A DNA stretch of 64,000 nt from 'Osedax' symbiont bacterium Rs2_46_30_T18 (lineage in GTDB: Bacteria > Pseudomonadota > Gammaproteobacteria > Pseudomonadales > Balneatricaceae). Numbering within the stretch: position 1 is the first letter of the stretch; every line of letters starts with the position of its first letter. Below are positions 1-11,047 of this stretch, piece after piece. The notes under the pieces were generated by a model. The model searched no databases and was not told the DNA's origin. It was given only the letters and a program-made list of their open reading frames with translations. The stretch is from the NCBI GenBank assembly GCA_002163025.1, contig MABF01000156.1, positions 1-64,000 on the forward strand, given 5' to 3'. A program made the position numbers and the translations under genes.

Positions 1-855
1 ATAGTAGGCGAAAGTGGCTGCGGTAAATCAACTTTAGCTCGTGCCGTGCTACAACTGATCCCACCTACTCATGGCAGCGTCTCCTGGCTGGGCAAACCTC
101 TGAGCGGTTTAAGCAGACATGAACTAAAAGACAAACGCAAAGATCTGCAAATTGTTTTCCAGGATCCACTGGCCAGTTTAGACCCGCGGATGACGATCTC
201 GGACTCCATCATGGAGCCCCTGGTGACATTCGCCTCTGATATGTCTCGTAAAGAGATGAAGCAGCAAGTGATGCAGATGATGGACAAGGTTGGCCTGGAT
301 CGCAATATGATCAACCGCTACCCTCACGAGCTTTCCGGTGGACAAAACCAGCGTGTCGGTATTGCGCGCGCTATGATAATGAAGCCTAAATTAGTTATCT
401 GTGACGAGGCTGTATCGGCATTAGACGTATCTGTACAGGCACAGATCATCGAGCTGTTGATGGAGCTTCAGGAAGAATTTAAACTCTCGCTGCTGTTTAT
501 CTCACACGATCTAGCTGTAGTACGTGAAGTATCACACAGGATAATGGTGTTGTATTTGGGACGTGTTGTGGAGCTAGCGGAATCTAAAGATATCTATGCC
601 AACCCAGTGCATCCCTATACTAAGCAATTGATTTCTGCCGTACCAGTGCCAGATCCAAAAATTGAGCGCGCCCGTAAGTCAATCAAACTTCCCGGTGAGT
701 TGCCGTCCCCTATGGACCCCACTGCCAAGCTAAAATTTCTGCCCTCTAAACTCAAAGCCGGAGAGACAGATTACATTCCTAAGTTGATAGAGCACAACCC
801 GGGACACTTTGTCGCCGAACACGATAGTTTAGCCGAACTGCAAGTAGCCGGCTAA
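1..855 (+). CDS. Oligopeptide/dipeptide ABC transporter ATP-binding protein (OppF/DppF type), 5' truncated by window edge
   Basis: Frame is open from base 1 (IVGESGCGKSTLARAVLQLIPP, Walker A); LSGGQNQRVGIARA signature, VICDEAVSALD Walker B, C-terminal HPYTKQLISAVPVPDP oligopeptide-transporter motif. Confidence 0.93.
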   Translation: MVGESGCGKSTLARAVLQLIPPTHGSVSWLGKPLSGLSRHELKDKRKDLQIVFQDPLASLDPRMTISDSIMEPLVTFASDMSRKEMKQQVMQMMDKVGLDRNMINRYPHELSGGQNQRVGIARAMIMKPKLVICDEAVSALDVSVQAQIIELLMELQEEFKLSLLFISHDLAVVREVSHRIMVLYLGRVVELAESKDIYANPVHPYTKQLISAVPVPDPKIERARKSIKLPGELPSPMDPTAKLKFLPSKLKAGETDYIPKLIEHNPGHFVAEHDSLAELQVAG

Positions 856-865
856 CACCATCAAG

Positions 866-901
866 CAAAAAAAGCCCTGCATTAGTGCGGGGCTTTTTTT
901 T
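866..901 (+). terminator. Rho-independent terminator after ABC ATPase gene
   Basis: aaaaaaagcccTGCATTAGTGCggggcttttttt: GC-rich hairpin with T-tract. Confidence 0.85.
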
Positions 902-1009
902 GCGGAAAATTCATCCCTGTGCTGATTGAGACTTACTACAAATAACTCTAGAATAATCAACAGAATGCAATTTTCTTTGCAAATAACGCAACACTTAGGC
1001 CGTATATTT

Positions 1010-1900
1010 ATGCTCGATCTAATTAAAATTTTTTGTACGACAGTGCAACTTGGTAGTTTCTCAAAAACCGCCCAAGTGCTGAAAATGGCGCCTTCTTCAA
1101 TCGCCAGGAACATTGATAATTTAGAGCGACAATTAAAAGTAACGTTGTTTAAGCGCAGCACTCGATCACTGACCTTGACCGATCAGGGCGAGAGCTTTTA
1201 TACGGGCGCAGAAATTCTACTGCTACAGTCTGAGCACCTAATAGCAAAGGTCAGAAAACAACAGCACAATCCTGAGGGACTAATAAAGATTTCGGTGTTT
1301 GAAAGTTTTGGCCGACTCTTTCTCAGTCATTATATGAATGAATTTTTAGGGCTATATCCGCGCTTAAAAATTGAATTGAACTTCGACAATCACAGTGTCG
1401 ATTTGAGCCGCGACGCTATCGATTTGGCAATCAGGATAGGTCATCCTCAAGACTCCAGTTTGAAAGCGCGCAAACTGTTAACCAACACTACCTGTATCTG
1501 TGCCAGTCCTGCCTACTGGCAACAACAATCTGCACCACAAACCCCTGCTGAGCTCGCTGAGCACAACTGCCTGCAATTAAATCCAATCAGACAAAAGAAT
1601 TACTGGCACTTCTCCAGGGCCGGGGAGGCAAGTAAAGTACGCATTGACGGTAATTTAAGTTCCCGGGGCGGCAGCGCTTTACTGGCCGCTGCCCTGGACG
1701 GTTTAGGGGTAGTGCAGCTCTCTACCTGGCTACTTGATCCCTACATTGAATCCGGGCAACTTATCCCGGTTCTGCAGCAATGGCAGCCATCGCTGACCCA
1801 GCAAGGGAGCGGCGAGATCTTCGCCCTCTACCACCGCGACTTTCTAAAACCAGGTGTCAGACTTCTAATAGATTTCCTGGTAGAAAAGCTAGAGAGCTAA
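1010..1900 (+). CDS. LysR-family transcriptional regulator
   Basis: ORF 926..1900; N-terminal HTH 'MLDLIKIFCTTVQLGSFSKTAQVLKMAPSSIARNIDNLERQL' suggests start at ATG 1010. Confidence 0.9.
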   Translation: MLDLIKIFCTTVQLGSFSKTAQVLKMAPSSIARNIDNLERQLKVTLFKRSTRSLTLTDQGESFYTGAEILLLQSEHLIAKVRKQQHNPEGLIKISVFESFGRLFLSHYMNEFLGLYPRLKIELNFDNHSVDLSRDAIDLAIRIGHPQDSSLKARKLLTNTTCICASPAYWQQQSAPQTPAELAEHNCLQLNPIRQKNYWHFSRAGEASKVRIDGNLSSRGGSALLAAALDGLGVVQLSTWLLDPYIESGQLIPVLQQWQPSLTQQGSGEIFALYHRDFLKPGVRLLIDFLVEKLES

Positions 1901-1922
1901 CTCAAGGCTTGCGAGTGGTCTT

Positions 1923-3881
1923 TTAAACCTTAAACTGGTTTAAGATGCCGTTTAACTGCACGATTGAGCTAGCCGACTGCTCGCTGGTCTTGGCACTTTG
2001 ATCGGAGATCTCGGCACTGCGCTGGCTCAGTGCGTACACTGTCGTAACTTTTTCGCTGACCTGATTGGTCACTTGCGACTGCTCGTCACAAGCGGACGCC
2101 ACTGACGACATTGTCTCTTTCAACCGCAGCAGAGACTGTTCTATTTCAGTGAAGCTATTTTGGGTATCTATTACGTGGTCTTTATTTATTTGCGCACTCT
2201 TTAGGCTGCTCTCAATAGTACTGACTGCCCGGTCAGATTGAGCCTGTAAACTGGTGATAATAGATTCAATTTCCAGTGCCGACCCCTGGGTTCTATTTGC
2301 CAGCGAGCGCACTTCGTCAGCTACCACGGCAAAGCCCCGTCCCGCCTCACCCGCTCTGGCCGCCTCAATTGCGGCGTTCAATGCCAGTAAGTTGGTTTGC
2401 GCAGTCATCGCTTTGATAACCCCTATCACTGATCCAATCGCAGTCGCTTCTTTGGACAAACTGCCTATCACCTCATGGGTCATATTGATATCTATGTGCA
2501 GCTGCTCTACAGAATCAACACTGGAATGAGAGGACTTAATCCCGCTGTTCACTGAGTCATTGGCAGTGTTAACAATGTCACTTGAAGCCGCGGTATCTAC
2601 CGAAATATCTTTGGCGCTGGCCGATAGCTGTTCAATAGATACTGAGATGGAATTGGTTTCCCCCAACTGCTGCTCCAGGGCCGCCTTAGATTCTGCCGCC
2701 ATAGATACATTAGAGTTGGCATAGCTTTCCACCTCCAGCGAAGAGCGTTGAGAATTGGCAACTAAATTTTGAATCTGATCGATAAAGACGTTAAAACTGT
2801 TGGCTAACTGGCCGATCTCATCTCGGGATTTAAGTTCTACCCGCTTGGTCAGATCACCGTCACCGTCGGATATATCTGCCAGTCTGAGTAACAACTGCTT
2901 CAAGCCTTTAGTGATATTGTCACCAATCAACCAGATTATGGAGAGACTGATAATGATAATAGCTAAGATCACCAGTAGCCCGTTTTGACGTAAATTTGAT
3001 ACTGTCTCTAAGGTATGAGCAGCATCTTTATCTAAGCTTTTCCATTGACTGAGGATTTGATTGAGCATCTTCTCATTAATGCCTTGAGTCTGCTCAGAGA
3101 CAACCTTATTGGTACCATCGATGCGCTTATTCATTGCTGCAATCTTGATGTACTCTTGTTCAAGTTGTTCGGTTAACTCGCGCAGTTGCTTTAGCGGAAT
3201 AGATTTTTGTCTGGAGGCTATTTTTTTCATTTCTGTCAGCTGGTAGTAAATACCGGCGACTTCCAGTTCCGAGCGCTCCAGCAAAGTGGCTGATCCAGTG
3301 CTCATATATAAATTAAAATAAGCTCTTGATGCCAATAGTTTTTGCGTCAGTCGCGAGGAGATAGAAACCAGTTCAGAGTCACTGTCCTTGATAGCGAACT
3401 CCGTTAAATCCACAGACATTTTTTCTAACAGCGGTCCAACTTGGTTGTTAACTATATTAGCCGACGTTAATTTGTCATCTACCAGTGGAAACATTTGTGT
3501 TTCTATTATTTGGGTTAATTTGCTATTGGCAGTACTGAGCTCTCCCAGTAAACCCGCCTGTTGCTGGTCTGCCTCTGTTTTTGCAGCCGCCAGTAACTTC
3601 TCGAACTCTGCATCTAATTGCTTGAATTTACTTTTGATCCCCTGATCCGCACGCAATTGATAGTCTTTTTGCAGCTGGTCTCTGATAGTAATGTTTTTCA
3701 CCATCAACAGTGAAGAGCCGTTTTTTGCCTGATCGAAAATATAATTTTTTAGCGCTTGGGTATTGTTAATAGTGCTGGTTAATCCCAAGTAAAAATAGCC
3801 GCTAAAACCCAGTAGACACAACAGCAAGATAGCATTACCGACACTAAGTTTTGCTTTGACGGTTAAGTTATTAATCATCAA
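1923..3881 (-). CDS. Methyl-accepting chemotaxis protein
   Basis: N-terminal TM, periplasmic helical domain, HAMP, signalling hairpin '[46 protein letters not shown]'. Confidence 0.95.
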   Translation of the reverse strand: MMINNLTVKAKLSVGNAILLLCLLGFSGYFYLGLTSTINNTQALKNYIFDQAKNGSSLLMVKNITIRDQLQKDYQLRADQGIKSKFKQLDAEFEKLLAAAKTEADQQQAGLLGELSTANSKLTQIIETQMFPLVDDKLTSANIVNNQVGPLLEKMSVDLTEFAIKDSDSELVSISSRLTQKLLASRAYFNLYMSTGSATLLERSELEVAGIYYQLTEMKKIASRQKSIPLKQLRELTEQLEQEYIKIAAMNKRIDGTNKVVSEQTQGINEKMLNQILSQWKSLDKDAAHTLETVSNLRQNGLLVILAIIIISLSIIWLIGDNITKGLKQLLLRLADISDGDGDLTKRVELKSRDEIGQLANSFNVFIDQIQNLVANSQRSSLEVESYANSNVSMAAESKAALEQQLGETNSISVSIEQLSASAKDISVDTAASSDIVNTANDSVNSGIKSSHSSVDSVEQLHIDINMTHEVIGSLSKEATAIGSVIGVIKAMTAQTNLLALNAAIEAARAGEAGRGFAVVADEVRSLANRTQGSALEIESIITSLQAQSDRAVSTIESSLKSAQINKDHVIDTQNSFTEIEQSLLRLKETMSSVASACDEQSQVTNQVSEKVTTVYALSQRSAEISDQSAKTSEQSASSIVQLNGILNQFKV

Positions 3882-4774
3882 TTAGACCTCTTTTCCAATA
3901 ATATTTGTGCGCCACTATTGAGGCGCACTATTTGCGCATAGACATCACTAGGGCTGACCTGTCCCTGGGGGATTTCCTGTCTGCTCATTGGCGCTATCTT
4001 TAATTTAAGGGTGATACGGGTTATATCCGCAATCACATTCCCCGAGGCATCGTAAGCATCTTCAGACTTGATCTCTCCCACGGGGAAGGCAGGTATCACT
4101 AAGGGTTTCAACTTTAATTTTCGCTCAATCAATGCCAGCTTATAAAGAAGTTTAAACAGCTGGATAGTGACATCTTGCGGGGTTTTATCGATGAAAGACT
4201 GCACGGCTGGCAGTTGCATGGGTTTGTTCATGCGCTCGGCAATAACAATCAACCCCTGCTCTATCATCAGTGCATTACGCAGCACTGCAGAAGCTTTAAC
4301 AGGTTCAACCATAGCGTCCATCAGATAGGATGCGCGCCAAATTTTTTGGTAGACATCTGAAGCGGTTTTACTGGATTTTGCCGCAGTGACTTGTGCCACT
4401 GTTAAATTCAGTGACTGAACTATTTTTGCGATTTCCTGTTCGGCCAAATCGACAATTACTAGGACATTTTTTGATTTCACTCTCTTGCTCGGTAACTTGG
4501 GAATTTCCAGTGTCGGCAGTTTATTTTGCTGCTGAAATCGCTGAATTTTCTCTAAAAGTTCCAGGCCCTTAGTATAGGCATGCACCGGCGTTTTCCCAAC
4601 TTGTATGCCCGGAACCCGTGTCTTTGTATCAGGCGCATAATGCATTTTCAGTGCATCTAATTCGGCAATAACTATAGCTACTTTATGGTAGACATCAGAG
4701 ATAGATACTGCATAACTTTTTAACGGGAGTAGTACTATCAAAAATACTAAGCCTATCTTTTGATAACTTTTCAT
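3878..4774 (-). CDS. Hypothetical secreted protein with internal 'SDVY' repeats, coupled to MCP
   Basis: Signal peptide-like N-terminus ([24 protein letters not shown]); three related segments [17 protein letters not shown] / [17 protein letters not shown] / [21 protein letters not shown] overlap with the MCP start. Confidence 0.85.
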   Translation of the reverse strand: MKSYQKIGLVFLIVLLPLKSYAVSISDVYHKVAIVIAELDALKMHYAPDTKTRVPGIQVGKTPVHAYTKGLELLEKIQRFQQQNKLPTLEIPKLPSKRVKSKNVLVIVDLAEQEIAKIVQSLNLTVAQVTAAKSSKTASDVYQKIWRASYLMDAMVEPVKASAVLRNALMIEQGLIVIAERMNKPMQLPAVQSFIDKTPQDVTIQLFKLLYKLALIERKLKLKPLVIPAFPVGEIKSEDAYDASGNVIADITRITLKLKIAPMSRQEIPQGQVSPSDVYAQIVRLNSGAQILLEKRSN

Positions 4775-5183
4775 AAAACCTCTTCTGAGCTAGAGACTGT
4801 TATCCGCACGGTGGCGCCAGCCAATCTCTATCGGCGCTTAGTCGGAACATTGTAGCGTTAATAAAATACTGTCCGTAGCGCCACAATTTACATTTTTATG
4901 ATGGTTTGGATTTTACTAAATTAGGAACGCCTTCCACAGTACTCACTGATACTCACAAATTACTCTATTTATGTCAACAGCTTAAAAACACAAAAAACAA
5001 CCGGTTAATCTTGTGTTCAGATAAATACACTCACGCAACTGATCGAGTAAATAAGCTTAATCAGACTGGCTTGGCTTTAAAATGGGAAAAGCGCTTAAAG
5101 CGTAGACAGCAAAGCCTCAAGTCAGCAATTCCAGCAACCTAAATATTGATCAGAGGTAATTGGCTATTACAGGTTTATACAGC

Positions 5184-5603
5184 CTATTTACGAAGGCTGA
5201 TAACCGTCTGGTCTTGCTCATCAGTCAGCAGCAGTAAATTATCTTTTACCAGAAAATGCTCAACATGCAAGATAGCATCGTTAAATGCCTGCTCATCTGC
5301 AGAGTGTGAAGCTGTACAAGCCTTGCGGGTACTGGCTATAGGAGATAAATTCAGATGGTCTTTGAAGGGCTGGTAACTCGCATTAATAGCGTTACAACCA
5401 TTATTGCCGGTCATTATTCCCTGCTCAGAAAACTGCATAGTTGCAGCGACATTGCCAATCTGACGGCCATCGATATCGACAATCTGCCAGACACCGATTA
5501 AAGCATTATGCTGTGATTTTACTGGATTGACACAGGCACTTAATAGGGCAACGCTAGCCAGCAGCAGTGAAAACTTGGTTATTTTGCTGTTCAAAAACTG
5601 CAT
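5184..5603 (-). CDS. META domain (HslJ-like) lipoprotein
   Basis: Lipobox-like LLSACVNP; 'LIGVWQIVDIDGRQIG...MTGNNGCNAINASYQ' META-domain pattern. Confidence 0.8.
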   Translation of the reverse strand: MQFLNSKITKFSLLLASVALLSACVNPVKSQHNALIGVWQIVDIDGRQIGNVAATMQFSEQGIMTGNNGCNAINASYQPFKDHLNLSPIASTRKACTASHSADEQAFNDAILHVEHFLVKDNLLLLTDEQDQTVISLRK

Positions 5604-5675
5604 TTATTACTCCGATAATAAATAAAAAATGCAGTATACAAACATTCTAATTGCCAGGCAATTAAGCAATATAAA

Positions 5676-7076
5676 TCAACTGTTAAAGGCTTCCAGACAG
5701 CGGTCTATTGATGACTGTTGCATCTGCTGATAAAGCTCAAATTCATTGGCGACAGCAGCACCCAGATCATCTTCGAATTGTTGTTGATTAGGGTTCTGAC
5801 TAAAGTCCTGATCACCTTGTTCACCTAAGTTAGACTGGAAGATTCCCGCGGCGCTCACCGGTAGAAAATCTTCATAGGTGATAGGATCGAAGCGCACTAG
5901 CCCACGCTGTATCAACTGTTCTATATCCTGGTTTTTTAGGTTTTCATCGGTGTTGGCAACACCGCTCAAGCTATAGCTAAAATACCCTAGCCCCAACTCG
6001 CGCATTTGCGCATAATCATCGGGAAACTCGGCAAACACTTGCGCAGTGTCGGCAAGATATTGCTCTTTGTTTGAGCCATCATGTAGGGGCCGGGTCAAAC
6101 TTCTGGCCTCTAGTAATAGCTTATCGTACAAGTCACGTCCCTTCTGCGTGAGAGCGCAACCGCGCTGTTCTATTTCTCCAAAGCGAGCAGCATGGGCTAA
6201 GTTCTGATTGGATTGATCTGCATCGGTAAATTGCACTTGCTCTTTGATCGCCAGGAAAGCGGTCTGGCGTAGTAATATCGGACAATCACGCTTTGGCGGC
6301 CCCTCAATCACTGCTTTGGCCACAGCACCTGTTGTATGGATCTGTGTTTGCATCTCATCGATATCAAGAGTTCTTGGCGTTAGATGATTGATATGTGGAC
6401 CTTTAAAAGAGACAACATCGGCAACTAGAGGGTGCTCTGCCAGTAACTCTTTATACAATTCGCTACTGATTGCAGCTTCAGTGTGCCAGCGGAACACATT
6501 CACAATCGACTCGATAAACAACTCCACCTGAGTTGCCGTTAAGCCGCCCTTTTCCTCGGCAATGTTAACCAATTCCATAACTTGCTCAGAAAAGATATTC
6601 CGGGCTTCCAGCACTTGCTGAGCCCTATCGCGCAACGGCTGATTATCGATGAGCTCTAAGCGCAACAGGGAAGTAAAAACGCGAAAAGGGTTATTGCGAA
6701 TTGACTGTGTCTCAACAGCGCGAAAAGCGGTGGAGTGCACCGGCACATTGGCGACACTGAGATCGTAATAACCGACCGGATACATGCCCATAATTGCAAA
6801 AATTCTGCGCATCATAGCTAACTCACTGGCCTTACCCAGGCGAATCGCACCGTGGCGCTGATCGGAGAGTGTCTCTATATTTTCCACTTGCCCCAAGCGC
6901 TGCTTTAGCGATGGGTTAGTTTGCAATTGAGCTTGGTTACTTTGGCTGACCAAATCTAATAGGGCACCATAAGCGGGAACTTCGCTGCGATACATAGCGG
7001 ACATGGCACTGGAAAACTGGCTGCGGATACTGTCTGCTGATACAAGTTCAGGAGAGATAAATACGGCTTGATTCAT
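5676..7076 (-). CDS. hglS: 2-oxoadipate dioxygenase/decarboxylase family (YdcJ/HglS, DUF1338)
   Basis: 466 aa; 'GMYPVGYYDLS...VHSTAFRAV', 'FKGPHINHLTPRTLDID', 'RGCALTQKGRDLYD' resemble the YdcJ/HglS family. Confidence 0.8.
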   Translation of the reverse strand: MNQAVFISPELVSADSIRSQFSSAMSAMYRSEVPAYGALLDLVSQSNQAQLQTNPSLKQRLGQVENIETLSDQRHGAIRLGKASELAMMRRIFAIMGMYPVGYYDLSVANVPVHSTAFRAVETQSIRNNPFRVFTSLLRLELIDNQPLRDRAQQVLEARNIFSEQVMELVNIAEEKGGLTATQVELFIESIVNVFRWHTEAAISSELYKELLAEHPLVADVVSFKGPHINHLTPRTLDIDEMQTQIHTTGAVAKAVIEGPPKRDCPILLRQTAFLAIKEQVQFTDADQSNQNLAHAARFGEIEQRGCALTQKGRDLYDKLLLEARSLTRPLHDGSNKEQYLADTAQVFAEFPDDYAQMRELGLGYFSYSLSGVANTDENLKNQDIEQLIQRGLVRFDPITYEDFLPVSAAGIFQSNLGEQGDQDFSQNPNQQQFEDDLGAAVANEFELYQQMQQSSIDRCLEAFNS

Positions 7077-7194
7077 TAGCTTTAGGGCTCACTGTAGATT
7101 GTAATAATCTTTCAATTAATGATTTTTGGTAATAATACTTGATCTGATATAGGATACATATTGAAAATAAACCATGACTTGATGAATATATCAC

Positions 7195-8079
7195 ATGAAC
7201 TTACTTAAAAAGCATGTTCCAAACATTCACAATTTGCACAGTTTTGTCAGCGCTGCTAAACACAACAGCTTCACTCAAGCGGCAATTGAACTACATTTAA
7301 CCCAAAGCGCTATTTCTCGACAGATAAAAGACCTGGAAACCCAACTGGGGGTGCCGCTGTTTAAGAGGGTCAGACAACGAGTACTGCTGACAGACACTGG
7401 TAGTCGCTTCCTAGAAGATGCTGTTAACATTATTCAAGTCACTGAAGATGCCATGTTGAGAGCCATGTCGGTGGGCGCAAAGTCTTCTTTGCGTATTGCT
7501 GCACTGCCGACTTTTACCAGTCGCTGGATTATCCCTAAGCTGAGCAGCTTTATCGAGCGCAATCCAAATACGGCGCTAAGTTTTAGCTCCAGAACTAAGC
7601 CTTTTGATTTTAATAATAAAATGGCTGATTTGGCGATCCATTTTGGCAAACCCTCTTGGCCTCAGGCTAGCTGCTATCTAATTTGCAGGGAACAGATGAT
7701 ACCTGTCGCCAGTAAGAACTACTTAGCCGCGCAACCACTAACGACACTGGCAGACGTCCAGCAGATGAGTTTATTGCAGTTAGCCAGCAGGCTGGGCAGC
7801 TGGAAGGTTTGGTTTGAACAGCAGCAGCTGGATATCAGTCAAAACAATCATTTAATCTTTGATCAGTTTTCGATGATTGTCGATGCGCTCAAAGCGGATT
7901 TAGGCATTGCCCTACTGCCAAAATATTTTATCGCCGATGAACTCTCCAATGGCTCTATCGTACAACTTGCTCAGGGGATAGAAACTGATGACTGTTACTA
8001 TCTGGTCATTCCGGACGACAGGGCCGACAATGTGCAGGTCAACAGTTTCAAAGACTGGATTTTGGGATTGCAACAGTGA
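7195..8079 (+). CDS. LysR-family regulator (GcvA-like)
   Basis: 'NLHSFVSAAKHNSFTQAAIELHLTQSAISRQIKDLETQLGVPLFKR' HTH; divergent from hglS. Confidence 0.92.
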   Translation: MNLLKKHVPNIHNLHSFVSAAKHNSFTQAAIELHLTQSAISRQIKDLETQLGVPLFKRVRQRVLLTDTGSRFLEDAVNIIQVTEDAMLRAMSVGAKSSLRIAALPTFTSRWIIPKLSSFIERNPNTALSFSSRTKPFDFNNKMADLAIHFGKPSWPQASCYLICREQMIPVASKNYLAAQPLTTLADVQQMSLLQLASRLGSWKVWFEQQQLDISQNNHLIFDQFSMIVDALKADLGIALLPKYFIADELSNGSIVQLAQGIETDDCYYLVIPDDRADNVQVNSFKDWILGLQQ

Positions 8080-8081
8080 CG

Positions 8082-8112
8082 ATAACCCTTGCAACAGCGC
8101 TGCAAGGGTTAT
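8082..8112. other. 12-bp perfect inverted repeat between convergent genes
   Basis: ATAACCCTTGCA-acagcgc-TGCAAGGGTTAT; no clear T-tract on either side. Confidence 0.75.
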
Positions 8113-8149
8113 TGCTGGTACATTAACTAGCAGCTTAGCTTAGCTTTTT

Positions 8150-8503
8150 TTAGTCCTTTTTCCACACGGCAAACTCATTGCCATTGGGGTCACTGAAATG
8201 AAAGCGGCTACCACCGGGGAAAGAAAATGTCTCTCGTATTATGCTGCCGCCATGCGCTAGTACTTTTTTTGCACTACTCGTCAGATCTTCACTGTAAAGC
8301 ACTATCAATACACTGCCACTGGCAACGGATGCCACTTTGTCTGCCAGATAAAAACCGCCATCGATACCGGCATTATCAAAGCTGCTGTACTCGGGACCAT
8401 AGTCGGTAAATCCCCAATCAAAGACTGCGCTAAAAAAATCTTTGGTTGCCTGCATATCCAGGGCCGGTATTTCCAGGTAGTTGATTTTATGCTGATCTTG
8501 CAT
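8150..8503 (-). CDS. VOC (glyoxalase/bleomycin-resistance) family protein
   Basis: 'INYLEIPALDMQATKDFFSAVFDWGFTDYGPEYSSFD...FHFSDPNGNEFAVWK'. Confidence 0.9.
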   Translation of the reverse strand: MQDQHKINYLEIPALDMQATKDFFSAVFDWGFTDYGPEYSSFDNAGIDGGFYLADKVASVASGSVLIVLYSEDLTSSAKKVLAHGGSIIRETFSFPGGSRFHFSDPNGNEFAVWKKD

Positions 8504-8759
8504 CTGCTGCTCCTACTCTATCTGCAAAAAGTAATTTTAAATCATTTTAGTTATGATCATTGGCTCAATTATTAAATATCTGCTCGTTATGCAAACTAGC
8601 ACAGCTAACAATTGTAGCGTCTGTGGCTCGCTGTTTCCCTGCTCGCTACTCGCTGGCGACAGATAGAATTGCCCAGTAACAGTTGCGTTTGTGTTATGCT
8701 ATTGCCACTAAAAAATACACCACTAAATTGACAATACTCTCTAATTCAAAGGCCGTTAC

Positions 8760-9812
8760 ATGCAAAACCAACTGACAATCGCCATGCCAGATGACTGGCA
8801 TTTACATTTACGCAACGGTGAAGTACTCACTAAAGTACTTCCCTATACCAGCCGCCATTTCCAGCGTGCCATTGTCATGCCCAACTTGCAACCGCCTGTT
8901 ATTACAACCCAAGATGCCCTGGACTATCAATCTGAGATTTGTGCCGCGATTCCCCCGGAACATAAATTCACCCCGCTGATGGTACTTTATCTTACCGAAC
9001 AGACCTCGCCTGCAGATGTAAAAAAAGGTTTTTTAGCGGGCGATGTAGCTGCTGTGAAGCTTTACCCGGCCGGCGCAACGACTAACTCGGATGCCGGTGT
9101 CAAAGACCTGGAAAAAATTTACCCGGTTCTGGCGGTGATGGAAGAAATTGGCATGCCGTTTCTTGTGCACGGTGAAGTGGTTGACAGCGATGTCGATATA
9201 TTTGATCGCGAGGCCGTTTTTATCGATCAAAAACTTATACCCATACGCCAGCAGTTCCCCAATCTAAAAATCGTCTTTGAGCATCTGACCACGAAAGAGG
9301 GTGTTGATTACGTGCGCTCATGCGATTCTCATACCGCTGCCACTATCACCACTCATCACTTAGTAATCAACCGCAACGCCATGCTCGTCGGAGGTATTCA
9401 ACCCCACTACTACTGCCTGCCGGTAGCAAAACGAGAACTACACCGCCTGGCGCTGCGCGAAGCGGCTACCAGTGGCGATCACAGATTCTTCCTGGGGACA
9501 GATTCGGCGCCACATTTAGCACAATTTAAAGAGTCCGCCTGTGGCTGTGCCGGGATTTTTAATGTCGCCAATACTATGGCTATTTTAGCGCAAGTATTTG
9601 AACAAGAGGGCCAGCTGGATAATCTTGAGAAGTTCGCTTCAATTAACGGACCTGAGTTTTATAACTTAGCGATTAACTCTGGCACTATGGTACTGAGCCG
9701 TAGTGACAGTGCTCTGCCATTGCCAGCTGATGTAAAAACAGCTGCCGGTGATATTAAAATATTTGACCCGCAGATGCCTGTGCACTGGCAAGTCAGTGCT
9801 ATCAATCGCTAA
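8760..9812 (+). CDS. pyrC: Dihydroorotase
   Basis: '[41 protein letters not shown]', 'FLGTDSAPH' metal-binding motifs. Confidence 0.97.
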   Translation: MQNQLTIAMPDDWHLHLRNGEVLTKVLPYTSRHFQRAIVMPNLQPPVITTQDALDYQSEICAAIPPEHKFTPLMVLYLTEQTSPADVKKGFLAGDVAAVKLYPAGATTNSDAGVKDLEKIYPVLAVMEEIGMPFLVHGEVVDSDVDIFDREAVFIDQKLIPIRQQFPNLKIVFEHLTTKEGVDYVRSCDSHTAATITTHHLVINRNAMLVGGIQPHYYCLPVAKRELHRLALREAATSGDHRFFLGTDSAPHLAQFKESACGCAGIFNVANTMAILAQVFEQEGQLDNLEKFASINGPEFYNLAINSGTMVLSRSDSALPLPADVKTAAGDIKIFDPQMPVHWQVSAINR

Positions 9813-9842
9813 TTGCTAATTGCTAATTGCTAATTGCTAATT
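9808..9842. repeat. Perfect 7-bp tandem repeat, (GCTAATT)x5, overlapping the pyrC stop
   Basis: Direct reading: gctaatt repeated five times without mismatch. Confidence 0.95.
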
Positions 9843-9869
9843 AAACCATCAATCATTGACTGATGGCAT

Positions 9870-9905
9870 AAAAAAGGCGGCTGCTAGTTGAAACTAGCGC
9901 CGCCG
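9870..9905 (-). terminator. Rho-independent terminator of hpd
   Basis: On minus strand GGCGGCGCTAGTTTCAACTAGCAGCCGCC followed by TTTTTTATGCC. Confidence 0.8.
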
Positions 9906-9929
9906 AAGGACACAACAAAAACTCTACAA

Positions 9930-11006
9930 CTAGTTTGCTTTAATCACACCACGGTCTATTTGATCGCGCTCAATTGATTCAAACAAGGCCTTGAAATTAC
10001 CCTCACCAAAACCGTCGTCTTTCTTGCGCTGGATAAATTCAAAGAACACAGGTCCGATTACGGTATTACCAAAGATTTGCAATAACAGCCTGGGGTCACC
10101 ATTTTCAGTCGAGCCATCTAATAACAAGCCGCGTTTTTTTAACTCTTCCACTGGCTCACCGTGGCCCGGTAAACGCTCTTCAAGCATATCGTAGTAGCTA
10201 TCTGGTGGAGCTTTCATGAAGTTCATCCCGGCGGCCTTCAACTTATCAATGCTGCCAAACAAGTCATCCGAAGAAAAAGCGATGTGCTGAATACCTTCAC
10301 CATTGTAGGCACGCAAATACTCATCTATCTGTCCTCTGCCTCCATCTCCCTCTTCGTTTAAAGGAATACGGATTAAGCCATCTGGAGCTGTCAGTGCCTT
10401 GGACTTAAGACCTGTGTATTCACCTTTAATATCAAAGTAGCGAATCTCACGGAAGTTAAAAATTCGCTCGTAAAACTCTGCCCAATAATCCATACGACCG
10501 CCGTATACATTATGGGTTAAGTGATCGATGGCTTTGAAACCAAAGCCTACAGGGTTTCTGTCAACACCCTCGATAAATTCAAAATCTATATCGTAGATGG
10601 AACTGCCTTCACCATAGCGATCGATTAGATACAGTGGTGCACCACCAATACCTTTAATCGCCGGCAGTCTTAACTCCATAGGGCCCGTCGTGATTTCAAT
10701 AGCCTGGGCTCCAAGGCCCAGCGCCCGACGGTAAGCAAGCTGAGAATCTTTGACTCTGAAGGCTAATCCGCAGGCACAGGGACCGTGCTCCCGGGCAAAA
10801 TAATAGGCATGACTATCTTTTTCGTAGTTAATAATAAAGTTTATGTCGCCCTGACGAAATAATTGCACGTCTTTAGAGCGGTGGTTTGCCACATGGCTAA
10901 AGCCCATGTTCTGAAAGGTTTGCTCTAGTAAACCTTTCTCTGCTGCAGAGAATTCTACAAATTCAAAACCTGCCAAGCCCATTGGGTTATCAAATAAGTC
11001 TGCCAT
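9930..11006 (-). CDS. hpd: 4-hydroxyphenylpyruvate dioxygenase
   Basis: ORF 9930..11030; '[45 protein letters not shown]...[13 protein letters not shown]...[28 protein letters not shown]'. Start at 11006 preferred because AGGAG lies just upstream. Confidence 0.95.
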   Translation of the reverse strand: MADLFDNPMGLAGFEFVEFSAAEKGLLEQTFQNMGFSHVANHRSKDVQLFRQGDINFIINYEKDSHAYYFAREHGPCACGLAFRVKDSQLAYRRALGLGAQAIEITTGPMELRLPAIKGIGGAPLYLIDRYGEGSSIYDIDFEFIEGVDRNPVGFGFKAIDHLTHNVYGGRMDYWAEFYERIFNFREIRYFDIKGEYTGLKSKALTAPDGLIRIPLNEEGDGGRGQIDEYLRAYNGEGIQHIAFSSDDLFGSIDKLKAAGMNFMKAPPDSYYDMLEERLPGHGEPVEELKKRGLLLDGSTENGDPRLLLQIFGNTVIGPVFFEFIQRKKDDGFGEGNFKALFESIERDQIDRGVIKAN

Positions 11007-11047
11007 TTCGCTCTCCTGGGGTATACTCAAAATCTTTAACTAGTGAT

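Noticed and set aside
9808-9842. CRISPR-like interpretation of the tandem repeat
   Set aside because: No spacers; contiguous 7-bp units are a microsatellite
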